In this document: positions 51,064-60,101 of the stretch, piece after piece
Position numbering within the stretch: position 1 is the first letter of the stretch
Layout of the letters: each line of letters starts with the position of its first letter
Virus record (IMG/VR): IMGVR_UViG_3300027969_002881
Location: 1-64,000 of that record
DNA: 64,000 nt
Source of the DNA: a virus
Reading direction: 5' to 3' (one strand)
Position numbers and translations under genes: made by a program
Notes under the pieces: model-generated
The model's input: the letters and a program-made list of their open reading frames with translations, nothing else
Databases searched by the model: none
What the model was told of the DNA's origin: nothing

Positions 51064-52444
51064 TGATTCTTCCTTTATATTCTATTATATCCTCGAATTG
51101 TTTCCATAAGTCAGGTAAGTCTGTTCTAATATCTTGTCTTCTAATCTTGTCAAGATCCACCGTGTATTGTATAAAAATCGTTATTTGTTCGCTGTTGCAT
51201 TCTTCGTTAATTGAACCAATTACTTTATTATACATAGTATTTAAATCTAATTCAGCTTCATGAATATCTTTTTCGTCAATTACATTTGATTTTAACTCTT
51301 CTAGTAAATTATTTTTATGCGCTAATAATTTTTCTATATGAACTTTTTTAGAAAACAATGGAAATATTAAAGATGGCTTTAAAAACTTAGGATCGTGTAC
51401 AATATTAACCATATAATTTTTACTATCCCACCATGGCTTACCTCTAAATTCTTGTTGTAAACCAAACCACCAATCAATCATAATATGAAAATGCCAAACA
51501 TTATATATACTAACGCATGGAACCCATTTTACTATATATTTTCTTGTTAAAAACGGTCCTTCTCCATTTGCTTCATAATACTTTCCTGTATATTGTTTTT
51601 CTAACTTTAACCATTCACAAACAGACTCATTGACAGTAGACCATTCACTGGGATAACGTATATAGTCATTTACTTTACCTACACCGTCGACACTTAAATT
51701 AATATAAACTTTAAAAAATTGATCTAAACGTGTTAGAACTTTTTCTTTCGGAACCCAACTTGCATTAGTAAAAATGTCTAACGTTATTTGATCAGCCCTG
51801 CCTGACTGTATTAGAATATCTAAGATTTTAATAAAATTTGGATGTAGCATGGGCTCGCCGCCTGTGAACTTAATTTCTTCAATGCTAGAAAAATCTTCTA
51901 TATTCCATTCTTTTTCTATATTATTAATTTTAGTTACTTTTCGTTCTTTGTAATAATTACTTAAAATAGCATCATCATCTTCCCAAGTAGTGCTCAAATC
52001 AGAGCCACATGTTCTGCATTTTAAATTACAATAATTACCCATGGTAATTTCTAAATATCTAATTTCTATAGAATTATCTTCTGGAGATGTTAAATTTTTA
52101 TTGTTACGAGTCCAGTTTTCTTTTTCTCTAAGACTTTTAATTCTCCTACGAGGATTTTTGTAGTTGTTGTTAAATGCAAATTCTTCTTCTTGATAACATT
52201 TTCTGCATCCAGGAACTTTTTTATCCTTTAACATTGTTTCTCGAATTTCTTGCCATTCAGATGAGCCTAATGCAAAAGTAAATGAAGTATTTTCATCGTT
52301 AATATTAAATTTGTCAAATTTATAAGTTTTATCAGGTAATTGATAATCTACATGTTTGGTATCAAATCTGCAACAAGGTTTTATTTGTCCGTTGGGTTTA
52401 GTTTGTGCGTGTATCCATGGCAGGACACAAAAAGTTTTACTCAT
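51056..52444 (-). CDS. Radical SAM protein, N-terminal twitch type
   Basis: 462 residues from ATG at 52444 (longer form to 52513 lies inside the upstream gene). FCVLPWIHAQTKPNGQ with CC at 24-25; CRKCYQEEE; C139-x3-C143-x2-C146 in CNLKCRTC; FTGGEPML. Closest in pattern to the C-terminal part of the 58038 protein (both GNYCNLKC/GNYCNLAC and STTW). Substrate unknown. Confidence 0.9.
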   Translation of the reverse strand: MSKTFCVLPWIHAQTKPNGQIKPCCRFDTKHVDYQLPDKTYKFDKFNINDENTSFTFALGSSEWQEIRETMLKDKKVPGCRKCYQEEEFAFNNNYKNPRRRIKSLREKENWTRNNKNLTSPEDNSIEIRYLEITMGNYCNLKCRTCGSDLSTTWEDDDAILSNYYKERKVTKINNIEKEWNIEDFSSIEEIKFTGGEPMLHPNFIKILDILIQSGRADQITLDIFTNASWVPKEKVLTRLDQFFKVYINLSVDGVGKVNDYIRYPSEWSTVNESVCEWLKLEKQYTGKYYEANGEGPFLTRKYIVKWVPCVSIYNVWHFHIMIDWWFGLQQEFRGKPWWDSKNYMVNIVHDPKFLKPSLIFPLFSKKVHIEKLLAHKNNLLEELKSNVIDEKDIHEAELDLNTMYNKVIGSINEECNSEQITIFIQYTVDLDKIRRQDIRTDLPDLWKQFEDIIEYKGRINE

Positions 52445-53603
52445 AACTCTTGTCCCCAGGGAACAATGGCAACTTGGTGCCTGGCGCACGTTTTGGTATC
52501 TTACTGTCGGCACTACTCACACAACTTGTTCCACCGCAGGGCATAGGCTTGTCGTACAACTTAAAGCCTGTTTCAATATGCCCTAATGGCACTTCGCTAC
52601 AGCTATAACTACGCTTTACGGTGCCATCTGGCTCACGAATAATAATACTGCGATAGCCACTGCTACATTCCCAGCCGTGAAAGTTGTTAAAGTTAAACGC
52701 ATTAAAACGTTCTGCTTGGTCCATGAACCAGGGATTGCCATCTTTATCTACAAATTCAATTTGATAATGCGGATCAATATCCACTTGTTTCTTACGCTGA
52801 GTATCTGCTTTGTCAATCATAAATGTTGGCTTTGGGCGTTTGACTAGTCCAGACTTTAATGCCTTTTCTTCTGTGTAAGCACGTTGTGGCATACCATTGT
52901 GTAACTTAGCCAACATCTCAGGTGTATACCCATCTACTACTCTGCTTGCGGTTGGATCGCTTTGTGGCTTGAGTGTTACGTTAATACCTCGGTTATGAAA
53001 GTATAAACTTAGATCATATATCTCATTAAACTGCTCCGGAACCATGACCATGTTGATAGTTATCTGTGTGTCGTATTCTTGGCATAAGACTAGTTTGTCA
53101 GCAAACTCTTCTACCTTCTTATCTGTATCAACGTGTTCACGATGGCAACTTGCTGTGATGCTAGCACGGTGGAAGTTCTTAACTGCTGGAACATATTGTT
53201 CTTCAAACCATTTAAGAGGGCGACTCATATTACTGGTCATGTGTACGCTGGTATAGTTTGTATTGGCAGCATCATCATTTAAATGATTAAGGATATCAAT
53301 GTAAGCAGGATGGAATGTAGGCTCGCCGCCACTTAGACTAAAGTGGAAACTATTAAATCCGTTTTCTCTTGATTGACGTTTAATCTCATCTACTGTGTGT
53401 AGCATTAGTGGAGTAGGACGATGATCCTTTGTATCACTGCGAGCATAGGGCCAGCAATAGCTACAACGATAGTTACAGTAGCGTCCTAAGAGCCAAGATA
53501 CAGTAAACATATCGCGGTATAGCATTGTTCTCTGTCCAACTCTAACTAAGTCACTGTAAGGTATCTTAGTAAAGTCGTATTCACTGGTTTTTAAATCACT
53601 CAT
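52437..53603 (-). CDS. Radical SAM protein with SPASM-like C-terminus
   Basis: 388 residues. The cluster is near the N-terminus: C43-x3-C47-x2-C50 in CNYRCSYC; LSGGEPTFHP follows; several C-terminal cysteines (WECSSGYR, SYSCSEVP, PCGGTSCVSS) suggest auxiliary Fe-S clusters as in SPASM proteins. Lacks the N-terminal FCxxPW part of its neighbours. Substrate unknown. Confidence 0.9.
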   Translation of the reverse strand: MSDLKTSEYDFTKIPYSDLVRVGQRTMLYRDMFTVSWLLGRYCNYRCSYCWPYARSDTKDHRPTPLMLHTVDEIKRQSRENGFNSFHFSLSGGEPTFHPAYIDILNHLNDDAANTNYTSVHMTSNMSRPLKWFEEQYVPAVKNFHRASITASCHREHVDTDKKVEEFADKLVLCQEYDTQITINMVMVPEQFNEIYDLSLYFHNRGINVTLKPQSDPTASRVVDGYTPEMLAKLHNGMPQRAYTEEKALKSGLVKRPKPTFMIDKADTQRKKQVDIDPHYQIEFVDKDGNPWFMDQAERFNAFNFNNFHGWECSSGYRSIIIREPDGTVKRSYSCSEVPLGHIETGFKLYDKPMPCGGTSCVSSADSKIPKRAPGTKLPLFPGDKSYE

Positions 53604-53829
53604 TTTGTTCGTATATAAATTTTATTTCTTTACCTGGTCCGACTTCACTGGGCAAGCCGCCATATTCTTTTACATACCAAGTTATAGCAGCCTTGTACCA
53701 TCCGGTACTATCGTGTCTGCTTTCCTTGTTAAACTTGTATATGTTATCGTTAGTAGCTTCCATACTACTGATAATTCTGGCAGCTTCTAATTGTAGCATT
53801 CTTAAAGGCATATTGTCAATATCAATCAT
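53596..53829 (-). CDS. Small hypothetical protein between radical SAM genes
   Basis: 77 residues, MIDIDNMPLRMLQLEAARII then TGWYKAAITWYVKEYGGLPS. No cysteine or leader-core look of a modified peptide. Overlaps both neighbours by a few bases. Could be an adaptor. Confidence 0.55.
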   Translation of the reverse strand: MIDIDNMPLRMLQLEAARIISSMEATNDNIYKFNKESRHDSTGWYKAAITWYVKEYGGLPSEVGPGKEIKFIYEQNE

Positions 53830-55031
53830 AGGTCTAAATTATTCATCAATCTAATTAATTTGTCAGTTTTCTTTACTGCTTGTTTACGCACCAAAAAATC
53901 TTCGGCTATTTGTTTGTAATCAGGATTATATGCTGCCGCTAGTCGTTGCTTCATTGTGTCGATGAATGTTATAAAATTCTCTTTGAAAACATGTTTGGTA
54001 TTACCTGCTTCTTTTAGTATAGCCTGTTCTGCCAGTTCTATATATTTAATATATTCTATCGGCAAATGTGAGATATCCATTTCATCTGGCCAACTGACAA
54101 AGTTACCGTACCATGTGAATTCTTTTTCTGGAGCATATAATTTGAATTGTTCGTAGACCCATGTAATATACAAGTGAAAACTTTTCAAATTAAAAATATT
54201 AATAGTGGGGCTCATTACAATTAATTCAGTTTTGGGATGTTGAATATATCTTTTAAAGTTTTCTCCGAAACGTTGCCAATCTAAACCATGGCGAAGACCT
54301 TCAGCATCTTCGCCAAACGCTTCATTACTAACTCCGATACCCCATGTTAGTTTACTGGTATCCATTCTAGTAATAACTTTGTCCATTAAGAATTTTTTAC
54401 TATTAGCATTAGTACATATTTCAAGTCTAATCTTTTTATCAGTTAATTTAGCTACATCTTCAATGTAATCTACCAACTCATAGAAACGTTCACTGGCTGT
54501 GGGTTCGCCACCTAAAAAGATAAAAATCAATTGAGTAGCAGTGACATCTTCTCGTAATATATAATTTTTAATCCAAGACTTGAAAATAATATAATCATCT
54601 TCTTTTGTAGAATCCCTAACAGGCAATCCTTCCTCTTGAGCAATTTTACTACTGCTATTTGGACTACAATATAGGCAAGCCAAATCACATGTACTATCTG
54701 TTTTAATTTCTATATAATGAACAAACTTATCATCGTCATTGACTTTGATTTGATTGTCTTTGAGAAAAATATTATCCCATCTATTGGCCCAATCTCTGTA
54801 TGCCGAGTTTCCTTTAGTATAGTCATCCCAACATGCATTACAATCACTGTGCGCGATGTTCTCCAAGCTTTGCTGCCTGCGCTCTTTAATTACATCACTT
54901 AGACTAATAAATTGTTCTGTTAATTTTTCTGGAAAACTATGTCCTTTTGCTTTACAGCAATGGCGTAGAGTTCTTGATTCGAAATCAATGTTTATATCAG
55001 TCCAGCTTTTGGAGCAGTAAGTTGTATTCAT
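53826..55031 (-). CDS. Radical SAM protein, N-terminal twitch type
   Basis: 401 residues. YCSKSWTDINIDFESRTLRH with CC at 25-26; CNACWDD; C115-x3-C119-x2-C122 in CDLACLYC; FLGGEPTAS. The first block has SW instead of PW. Substrate unknown. Confidence 0.88.
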   Translation of the reverse strand: MNTTYCSKSWTDINIDFESRTLRHCCKAKGHSFPEKLTEQFISLSDVIKERRQQSLENIAHSDCNACWDDYTKGNSAYRDWANRWDNIFLKDNQIKVNDDDKFVHYIEIKTDSTCDLACLYCSPNSSSKIAQEEGLPVRDSTKEDDYIIFKSWIKNYILREDVTATQLIFIFLGGEPTASERFYELVDYIEDVAKLTDKKIRLEICTNANSKKFLMDKVITRMDTSKLTWGIGVSNEAFGEDAEGLRHGLDWQRFGENFKRYIQHPKTELIVMSPTINIFNLKSFHLYITWVYEQFKLYAPEKEFTWYGNFVSWPDEMDISHLPIEYIKYIELAEQAILKEAGNTKHVFKENFITFIDTMKQRLAAAYNPDYKQIAEDFLVRKQAVKKTDKLIRLMNNLDL

Positions 55032-55034
55032 ATG

Positions 55035-55778
55035 TTATATGTTAACTATCATTGTTTCTTGTTTTTTATTAATAAAGAAACTTTCTTCTCTACCACTGCG
55101 TTTATAATGAGTCTCACCGTCTAAATATTCTTCTTCTATAGACGAATCTATACCAGCATATATATCTAGAATCTTTTGTTCCTTGGGTCCGATACAAACA
55201 GCAACGATTGCTTCAATTGGCTGTGATTTAAAATCGCTGCCAAACTCTTTGGCCAATAAGCTAGTAAATCTATCATTAAATAAAACATCTTCCATACCAC
55301 AGGCAACAAATGCTGTTCCGTATCCCAAATCTTCCGCTGTTAGTTGTGCGTATGTTGCGCTAATCATTGCGTCACGAACTGAGCCTTTGACCATGACATA
55401 ACGATCAGCTTCACTTTTGACTTCACTATAAACTCTGTCGTATACTTCTGTGCCATTGTTTTCTTTAATATCAACCATTTGATGCTCGGGGGCTGGATTA
55501 GTTACGTAAAGTAAAACTAAAGGTGCTTTGGTTTGTAACAGATAAACTTGTTGTCCTTTATCACCTTCACATGAAGTAATGTGATCACACAATTCTAATT
55601 TTAGTTGTTTACCCAAATCTGATTCCGTTAATGCAAAAACTTTGTAACCATAAATTTTGTTTTTACTAGGAGCACGTCTGGCGCTATCCAAAATTGTTTG
55701 TATATCATTTTCATCTATACTATTTTTCATTAAACGAGTAGTATGTCTCGCCTTGATTAATTTATTAACTGTTGACAT
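55035..55778 (-). CDS. Nitroreductase-family flavoprotein
   Basis: 247 residues. IKARHTTRLMKN and ARRAPSKNKIYGYKVF match the FMN-binding start; IEAIVAVCIGPKE is the typical late strand. The family uses NAD(P)H/FMN to reduce nitro, quinone or enone groups, or to oxidise peptides in natural-product pathways. First gene of the minus-strand operon, 3 bases before a radical SAM gene. Confidence 0.8.
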   Translation of the reverse strand: MSTVNKLIKARHTTRLMKNSIDENDIQTILDSARRAPSKNKIYGYKVFALTESDLGKQLKLELCDHITSCEGDKGQQVYLLQTKAPLVLLYVTNPAPEHQMVDIKENNGTEVYDRVYSEVKSEADRYVMVKGSVRDAMISATYAQLTAEDLGYGTAFVACGMEDVLFNDRFTSLLAKEFGSDFKSQPIEAIVAVCIGPKEQKILDIYAGIDSSIEEEYLDGETHYKRSGREESFFINKKQETMIVNI

Positions 55779-55839
55779 TGTGGATCCTTAAATATTAAAT
55801 GCTCTGATAAATATTTAGTAAATATAACCTGGATAAATT
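55779..55839. promoter_or_regulatory. Divergent control region
   Basis: 61 bases between the minus-strand nitroreductase operon and the plus-strand dioxygenase operon. Minus strand: TTTACT (55817-55822) and TTTAAT (55794-55799) with a 17-base spacer, plus AAGGA near the start. Plus strand: GATAAATA 55806-55813, predicted +1 at 55819. The two overlap. Confidence 0.45.
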
Positions 55840-56577
55840 ATGACCGAGCACCTAAATGACTATGGTATCAGTAATGAACCTATAGATAGCTTTTCAAAAA
55901 GAAATAGCTACCCTGCATCTTGCAAATACCCTCAGAATTTAGAAATACCTAGAGATGTCAATATGAATTCTACCATTCCATTTTTACCAATCGACGACTG
56001 GAAAGACACTGAAGATTGGACAGAAATGCATAGAGAAGCGAAGGCATTAGAAAAGCATTTTGTTCCTCACAGACATCATGAAAGTCACAGCGGATGGAGC
56101 AGTTTGTGTATACACGGTATCACTAGTGTTCACACTGAAAGCCCGCATACATATGGATACACCGACGACAATTGCCCCTGGAGATGGACCGATGTCGCTG
56201 ATGTATGTCCGACTATTACTAAATTTTTTAAAGATAAATTTGACTATAACAAGTATTTTAGAGTTAGAATTATGAAACTTGCACCCGGGGGATATATAAT
56301 TCCACATCGCGATACGTTGGATATTAATCAAAGCCATATTGGTCCTGTTAATCTAGCATTAAATCACCCCGAAAATTGCAAGTTTTACATGGATGATATT
56401 GGTATGTTGCCATGGACAGCCGGGCGAGCTATCAAATTAAACTTATACAATGTTCATGCTGTAGTTAATCACAGTAATGAGGATAGGTATCATATCATTG
56501 TTCACGGTCATATGGGCCCCAGTTGGAATGACCGTATATATCAAAATTATTTAAATTGGAAAACTGTATATGCGTAA
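55840..56577 (+). CDS. Asp/Asn-hydroxylase-like 2-oxoglutarate dioxygenase
   Basis: 245 residues. GGYIIPHRDT holds the H-x-D; VNLALNHPENCKFYM and NVHAVVNHSNEDRYHIIVHG supply the second His and an Arg, the layout of aspartyl/asparaginyl beta-hydroxylases. Likely hydroxylates an amino acid or peptide. Overlaps the next gene. Confidence 0.8.
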   Translation: MTEHLNDYGISNEPIDSFSKRNSYPASCKYPQNLEIPRDVNMNSTIPFLPIDDWKDTEDWTEMHREAKALEKHFVPHRHHESHSGWSSLCIHGITSVHTESPHTYGYTDDNCPWRWTDVADVCPTITKFFKDKFDYNKYFRVRIMKLAPGGYIIPHRDTLDINQSHIGPVNLALNHPENCKFYMDDIGMLPWTAGRAIKLNLYNVHAVVNHSNEDRYHIIVHGHMGPSWNDRIYQNYLNWKTVYA

Positions 56578-58036
56578 GACTTATGTAAATGCTCTTGTAT
56601 TTGACAAGAGCGGGATCGGCGTTGATGAAGTTGTAAGGGATAGCCTACGAACATTTTATAAAAGAAATTTGTATATTGATAAAATCGAAGGAAATCCTTT
56701 AGACAGTATTATAGAAGACACTGAAGATAAATGTTTAGAAAGAGCATCAGAATCAAATTTTGATTATCTAATTTTAACATGGGAAGGTAATATAATTGAT
56801 ATACATGCCTATCATGATGAGTGTATCAACTATATAGATACGTCGGGCGGTGACTGGTTAGTTGCTGGCCATATTATGGATCAATATCAAAATAGACTAT
56901 TGCATAATGATCCAAAGGCCGCAGAATGGGCTGACAGCTTTTGGTTGTTTCCTATTACTGCTATTGTAAATGTCAAAATGTGGGAGAAATTAGGAAAACC
57001 AAAATGGGGAGAGGCCATGGGAATTCAAACTGTTACTAAAGGAATTCCAGACGAAAGCTGCGTTCATGATAATTATACTCCTCTGTCATTGACTTTTAGC
57101 GATCATACAGTTTCCGCCAACACTAAAAAAGGCTGGAATATTATCAATACATCATTGTCCAATGGCATAAAAGTAATTAACTTAAACAACGGCATACGAA
57201 CCAGTCAAACTTATTTGTATCCTGAAAACGATGTAGATAGATACAACAAATATTGGCAATCATTGTACATGATGCCAAAGCTAACAGATCAATATAAAAA
57301 AGTTTTAGAAAAGATCTTACCCAGCAAATATCCTAGACGAATCAATGACATAACATGGCAATGTTTCATTCGCAATACAGAAAATTATTTTCCCGAAGAA
57401 ATAAATTATCCTGTTAACATTAATTGGGAAGAAATAGATACTATTGCATTGCCTTCCAGCGGATTTAAAGACTTTATCGTCAGCATGAGTAAAAATTCTG
57501 CTCGTAAAACAGTAGATGTAGTACATTTTGATATCATTAAACAATGTACAGAAATTCGTAGAAAAATAATAGAACGTTGGGATGGATCTAGAGAAACATT
57601 TTCTGACACATTATTAGGTATCGGCAAGGAATATAGAAACGACCCGTTACATGCTTTCCACATGAATTCAATGAAGGATATTATTGAAGCATATGAACAC
57701 TTATTACCGTTTTTTAACAGCGAAGAAGATTTAAAAGAATGCTGGCAAAAATTTAAATCATTTAAACATAGCTATATAGAAGCAGACTTATTGGACGATC
57801 CATGGCCAGCTATTAAATTAATCAACAATAAAAGACTTTATATTTGTTTAAGTGATATTGCAGGTTGGAGAAATAATATCATTGGTTATGGATATAAAAA
57901 CTTACGCAATGAGATTTCAGGCTGTATAGAGAAGTTACAGAATAAAGGTATCACTGGATATATAGATTATAAAGATCCAGGAACAGACTTACAAATGTGG
58001 CAAACATTCGAAGATGCTATCACGCATTTAAAATAA
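56570..58036 (+). CDS. Large hypothetical protein
   Basis: 488 residues, no confident family. The N-terminal half (FDYLILTWEGNIIDIHAYHD, WLVAGHIMDQYQN, LFPITAIVNVKMWEKLG) has a glycosyltransferase-like look; the C-terminal half (VVHFDIIKQCTEIRRKIIER, LSDIAGWRNNIIGYGY) suggests a second Rossmann-like domain. Sits 1 base before a radical SAM gene. Confidence 0.6.
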   Translation: MRKTYVNALVFDKSGIGVDEVVRDSLRTFYKRNLYIDKIEGNPLDSIIEDTEDKCLERASESNFDYLILTWEGNIIDIHAYHDECINYIDTSGGDWLVAGHIMDQYQNRLLHNDPKAAEWADSFWLFPITAIVNVKMWEKLGKPKWGEAMGIQTVTKGIPDESCVHDNYTPLSLTFSDHTVSANTKKGWNIINTSLSNGIKVINLNNGIRTSQTYLYPENDVDRYNKYWQSLYMMPKLTDQYKKVLEKILPSKYPRRINDITWQCFIRNTENYFPEEINYPVNINWEEIDTIALPSSGFKDFIVSMSKNSARKTVDVVHFDIIKQCTEIRRKIIERWDGSRETFSDTLLGIGKEYRNDPLHAFHMNSMKDIIEAYEHLLPFFNSEEDLKECWQKFKSFKHSYIEADLLDDPWPAIKLINNKRLYICLSDIAGWRNNIIGYGYKNLRNEISGCIEKLQNKGITGYIDYKDPGTDLQMWQTFEDAITHLK

Positions 58037-58037
58037 A

Positions 58038-60101
58038 ATGACTAATAAAAAATATAAAATTATTTCCAAAAATATTGTAGCAAAAGGAAAAGGCATTCTT
58101 AACAATACTTGTATAAGGTACATAGGCCATGCCAGTAGTCTTTTTAGTTTATTTTATAGAGCATATGCAGATCGTCATTTAACATCACTGACTGACGATT
58201 TCTATGACAATTATAATTTTATTATATATGATAATAATCAAGCCAATATAGAAATGTTTCAAGCCATTCTGAAGTGGGATGGTGTTTTTGATCATGATAA
58301 CAAATATGATTCTACAGCATTTCATGCTCACTTAGATATTTTTAAATCTCAGATTGGCATTAGTATAGAAAAGTTTAATTGGCACGAAACGGTTGGATTG
58401 AACACAAGACATAATTTTTTAGATTTTAAAAAAGCATGGGATCACTTTAGATCTCGTCAGTTTAAATTCGTCAATATTGATATTATTAAAGAAACCAATA
58501 GGTTTATAGAAATAATAGATAGCCTAAGGCCTATAGGTAAGTCTACGCAATTTTTAAAATTAGATATATCTTATCATGATACACCTGAATACAAAGAAGC
58601 GATAGATAATATTTTACATAGAGTGTGGCTTAAAAACATTAAAGAATATCTTACTGTGGTAGAGCTATCAGACAAAGATAATAACCCAATCGAAGACTAC
58701 GCCGGTAAATTATATTCTGAACGAAATCCTTCTTTCTGTATTCTGCCATGGATGCATATCCAATATAAACCAACAGGGCAAAGTAAACTTTGCTGTAGAT
58801 ATGATATCGGAAATGAAACATACAAAGCTAAACAAGAACCAAATAGCACTGATAAGCTATTACAACTAAGCCATGTTAGAGAAGAGTCAATGATACAGAC
58901 AACTACCATGGAAGAAAGCTTCTTTGGAGACTATTGGAGTGCCGCAAGAGAATATACTGAAAATAATACTCCTTTAGTAGGATGTCATAAATGCTATAAA
59001 GAAGAACGAGGGAATAAAGGTGAAGTATCTCAAAGTATGAGACTAGGATCTGCTATCTTATATAACGGTGGACTATTGCACAAGCGATCAGAGTCTGAAA
59101 GACCTAAGTTAGAATTCTTAGAAGTGGGTTTCGGTAACTATTGCAATCTGGCTTGTCTAACATGTAATAGCTCGTTGAGCACGACATGGCATACTGATGA
59201 ATTAGAATTAAATCAAGTTGTAAATAAAAATATTAAACGTCAAGTGTTTAAAAAATTGGATAACTTAAAATTCGTTCCTAACGAAGAAACGCTACGTACT
59301 CTGCGTGTTATTAAATTCACCGGCGGCGAGCCTATGATTAATCCGGAGTTTATTAAGTTCATTGACTTAATCTGTGAACAAGGTAAGCCTGAACAAATTA
59401 GTCTAGAAATATATACAAATTGTAGCTATATTCCTAGCCCCAAGCTACTGGAAAATTTAGCTAGATTTGAAGCAGTTCAATTAAATCTCAGTATAGATGC
59501 GTACGGTCATGTCAATGATTATGTTCGCTATGGTAGCACATGGGAAGGTGATGCAAAACAAACAGTTAGCAATGCTATCGACCATTGGCTAGCATATGGT
59601 AAACAATATGAAAATATTAGCATCATAATGTCAACTACACTAAGTGTACTAAGCGTATTAGAAATACCCAAGTTAATGACATGGTGGATGGACAAATATA
59701 AAGATTCCGGCAATAAGATTACTGTCTTTAGATCTGGGCTTCTTGCCACAGAATATGATGGTTTCTTTAAATTGCAACCAGCACATGATCCTAGTTATAT
59801 TAATTTGAATATACTTCCCGCAGAATATTACAACAAAGTCCTGGACTGGGTAGAAGAGTATCGCAACAATTTTACTTTAAATTATCCTGATCTAGAAGGT
59901 ATACCAGAATGTATTAGTGCTAGTTTGCTCAAATTGACACAAATTATCAATAAAGCAAAAGGTAATGCTGAAGAAGCAACCAATTTATTAAATTATTTGT
60001 CTAACATAGACAGTATTAGAAAAAATTCATGCGAAGCTAGTATACCTGAAATAGTATCTAAAGTTAAAGAATACTTGCAAGCTCAGGGTACACCAACTTA
60101 A
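58038..60101 (+). CDS. Radical SAM protein with large N-terminal extension
   Basis: 687 residues. Residues 1-225 are an unknown alpha/beta region. From 232 the twitch-type enzyme starts: SFCILPWMHIQYKPTGQ with CC at 252-253, CHKCYKEER, then C369-x3-C373-x2-C376 in CNLACLTC and FTGGEPMINP. The extension has some resemblance in texture to the C-terminal half of the protein before it. Possibly a fusion of substrate domain and enzyme. Tail overlaps the convergent gene by 38 bases. Confidence 0.88.
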   Translation: MTNKKYKIISKNIVAKGKGILNNTCIRYIGHASSLFSLFYRAYADRHLTSLTDDFYDNYNFIIYDNNQANIEMFQAILKWDGVFDHDNKYDSTAFHAHLDIFKSQIGISIEKFNWHETVGLNTRHNFLDFKKAWDHFRSRQFKFVNIDIIKETNRFIEIIDSLRPIGKSTQFLKLDISYHDTPEYKEAIDNILHRVWLKNIKEYLTVVELSDKDNNPIEDYAGKLYSERNPSFCILPWMHIQYKPTGQSKLCCRYDIGNETYKAKQEPNSTDKLLQLSHVREESMIQTTTMEESFFGDYWSAAREYTENNTPLVGCHKCYKEERGNKGEVSQSMRLGSAILYNGGLLHKRSESERPKLEFLEVGFGNYCNLACLTCNSSLSTTWHTDELELNQVVNKNIKRQVFKKLDNLKFVPNEETLRTLRVIKFTGGEPMINPEFIKFIDLICEQGKPEQISLEIYTNCSYIPSPKLLENLARFEAVQLNLSIDAYGHVNDYVRYGSTWEGDAKQTVSNAIDHWLAYGKQYENISIIMSTTLSVLSVLEIPKLMTWWMDKYKDSGNKITVFRSGLLATEYDGFFKLQPAHDPSYINLNILPAEYYNKVLDWVEEYRNNFTLNYPDLEGIPECISASLLKLTQIINKAKGNAEEATNLLNYLSNIDSIRKNSCEASIPEIVSKVKEYLQAQGTPT

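Noticed and set aside
53596-53829. Possible precursor peptide for the radical SAM enzymes
   Set aside because: Sequence looks like a folded small protein; no leader-core boundary, repeats, or Cys/Gly-rich core.
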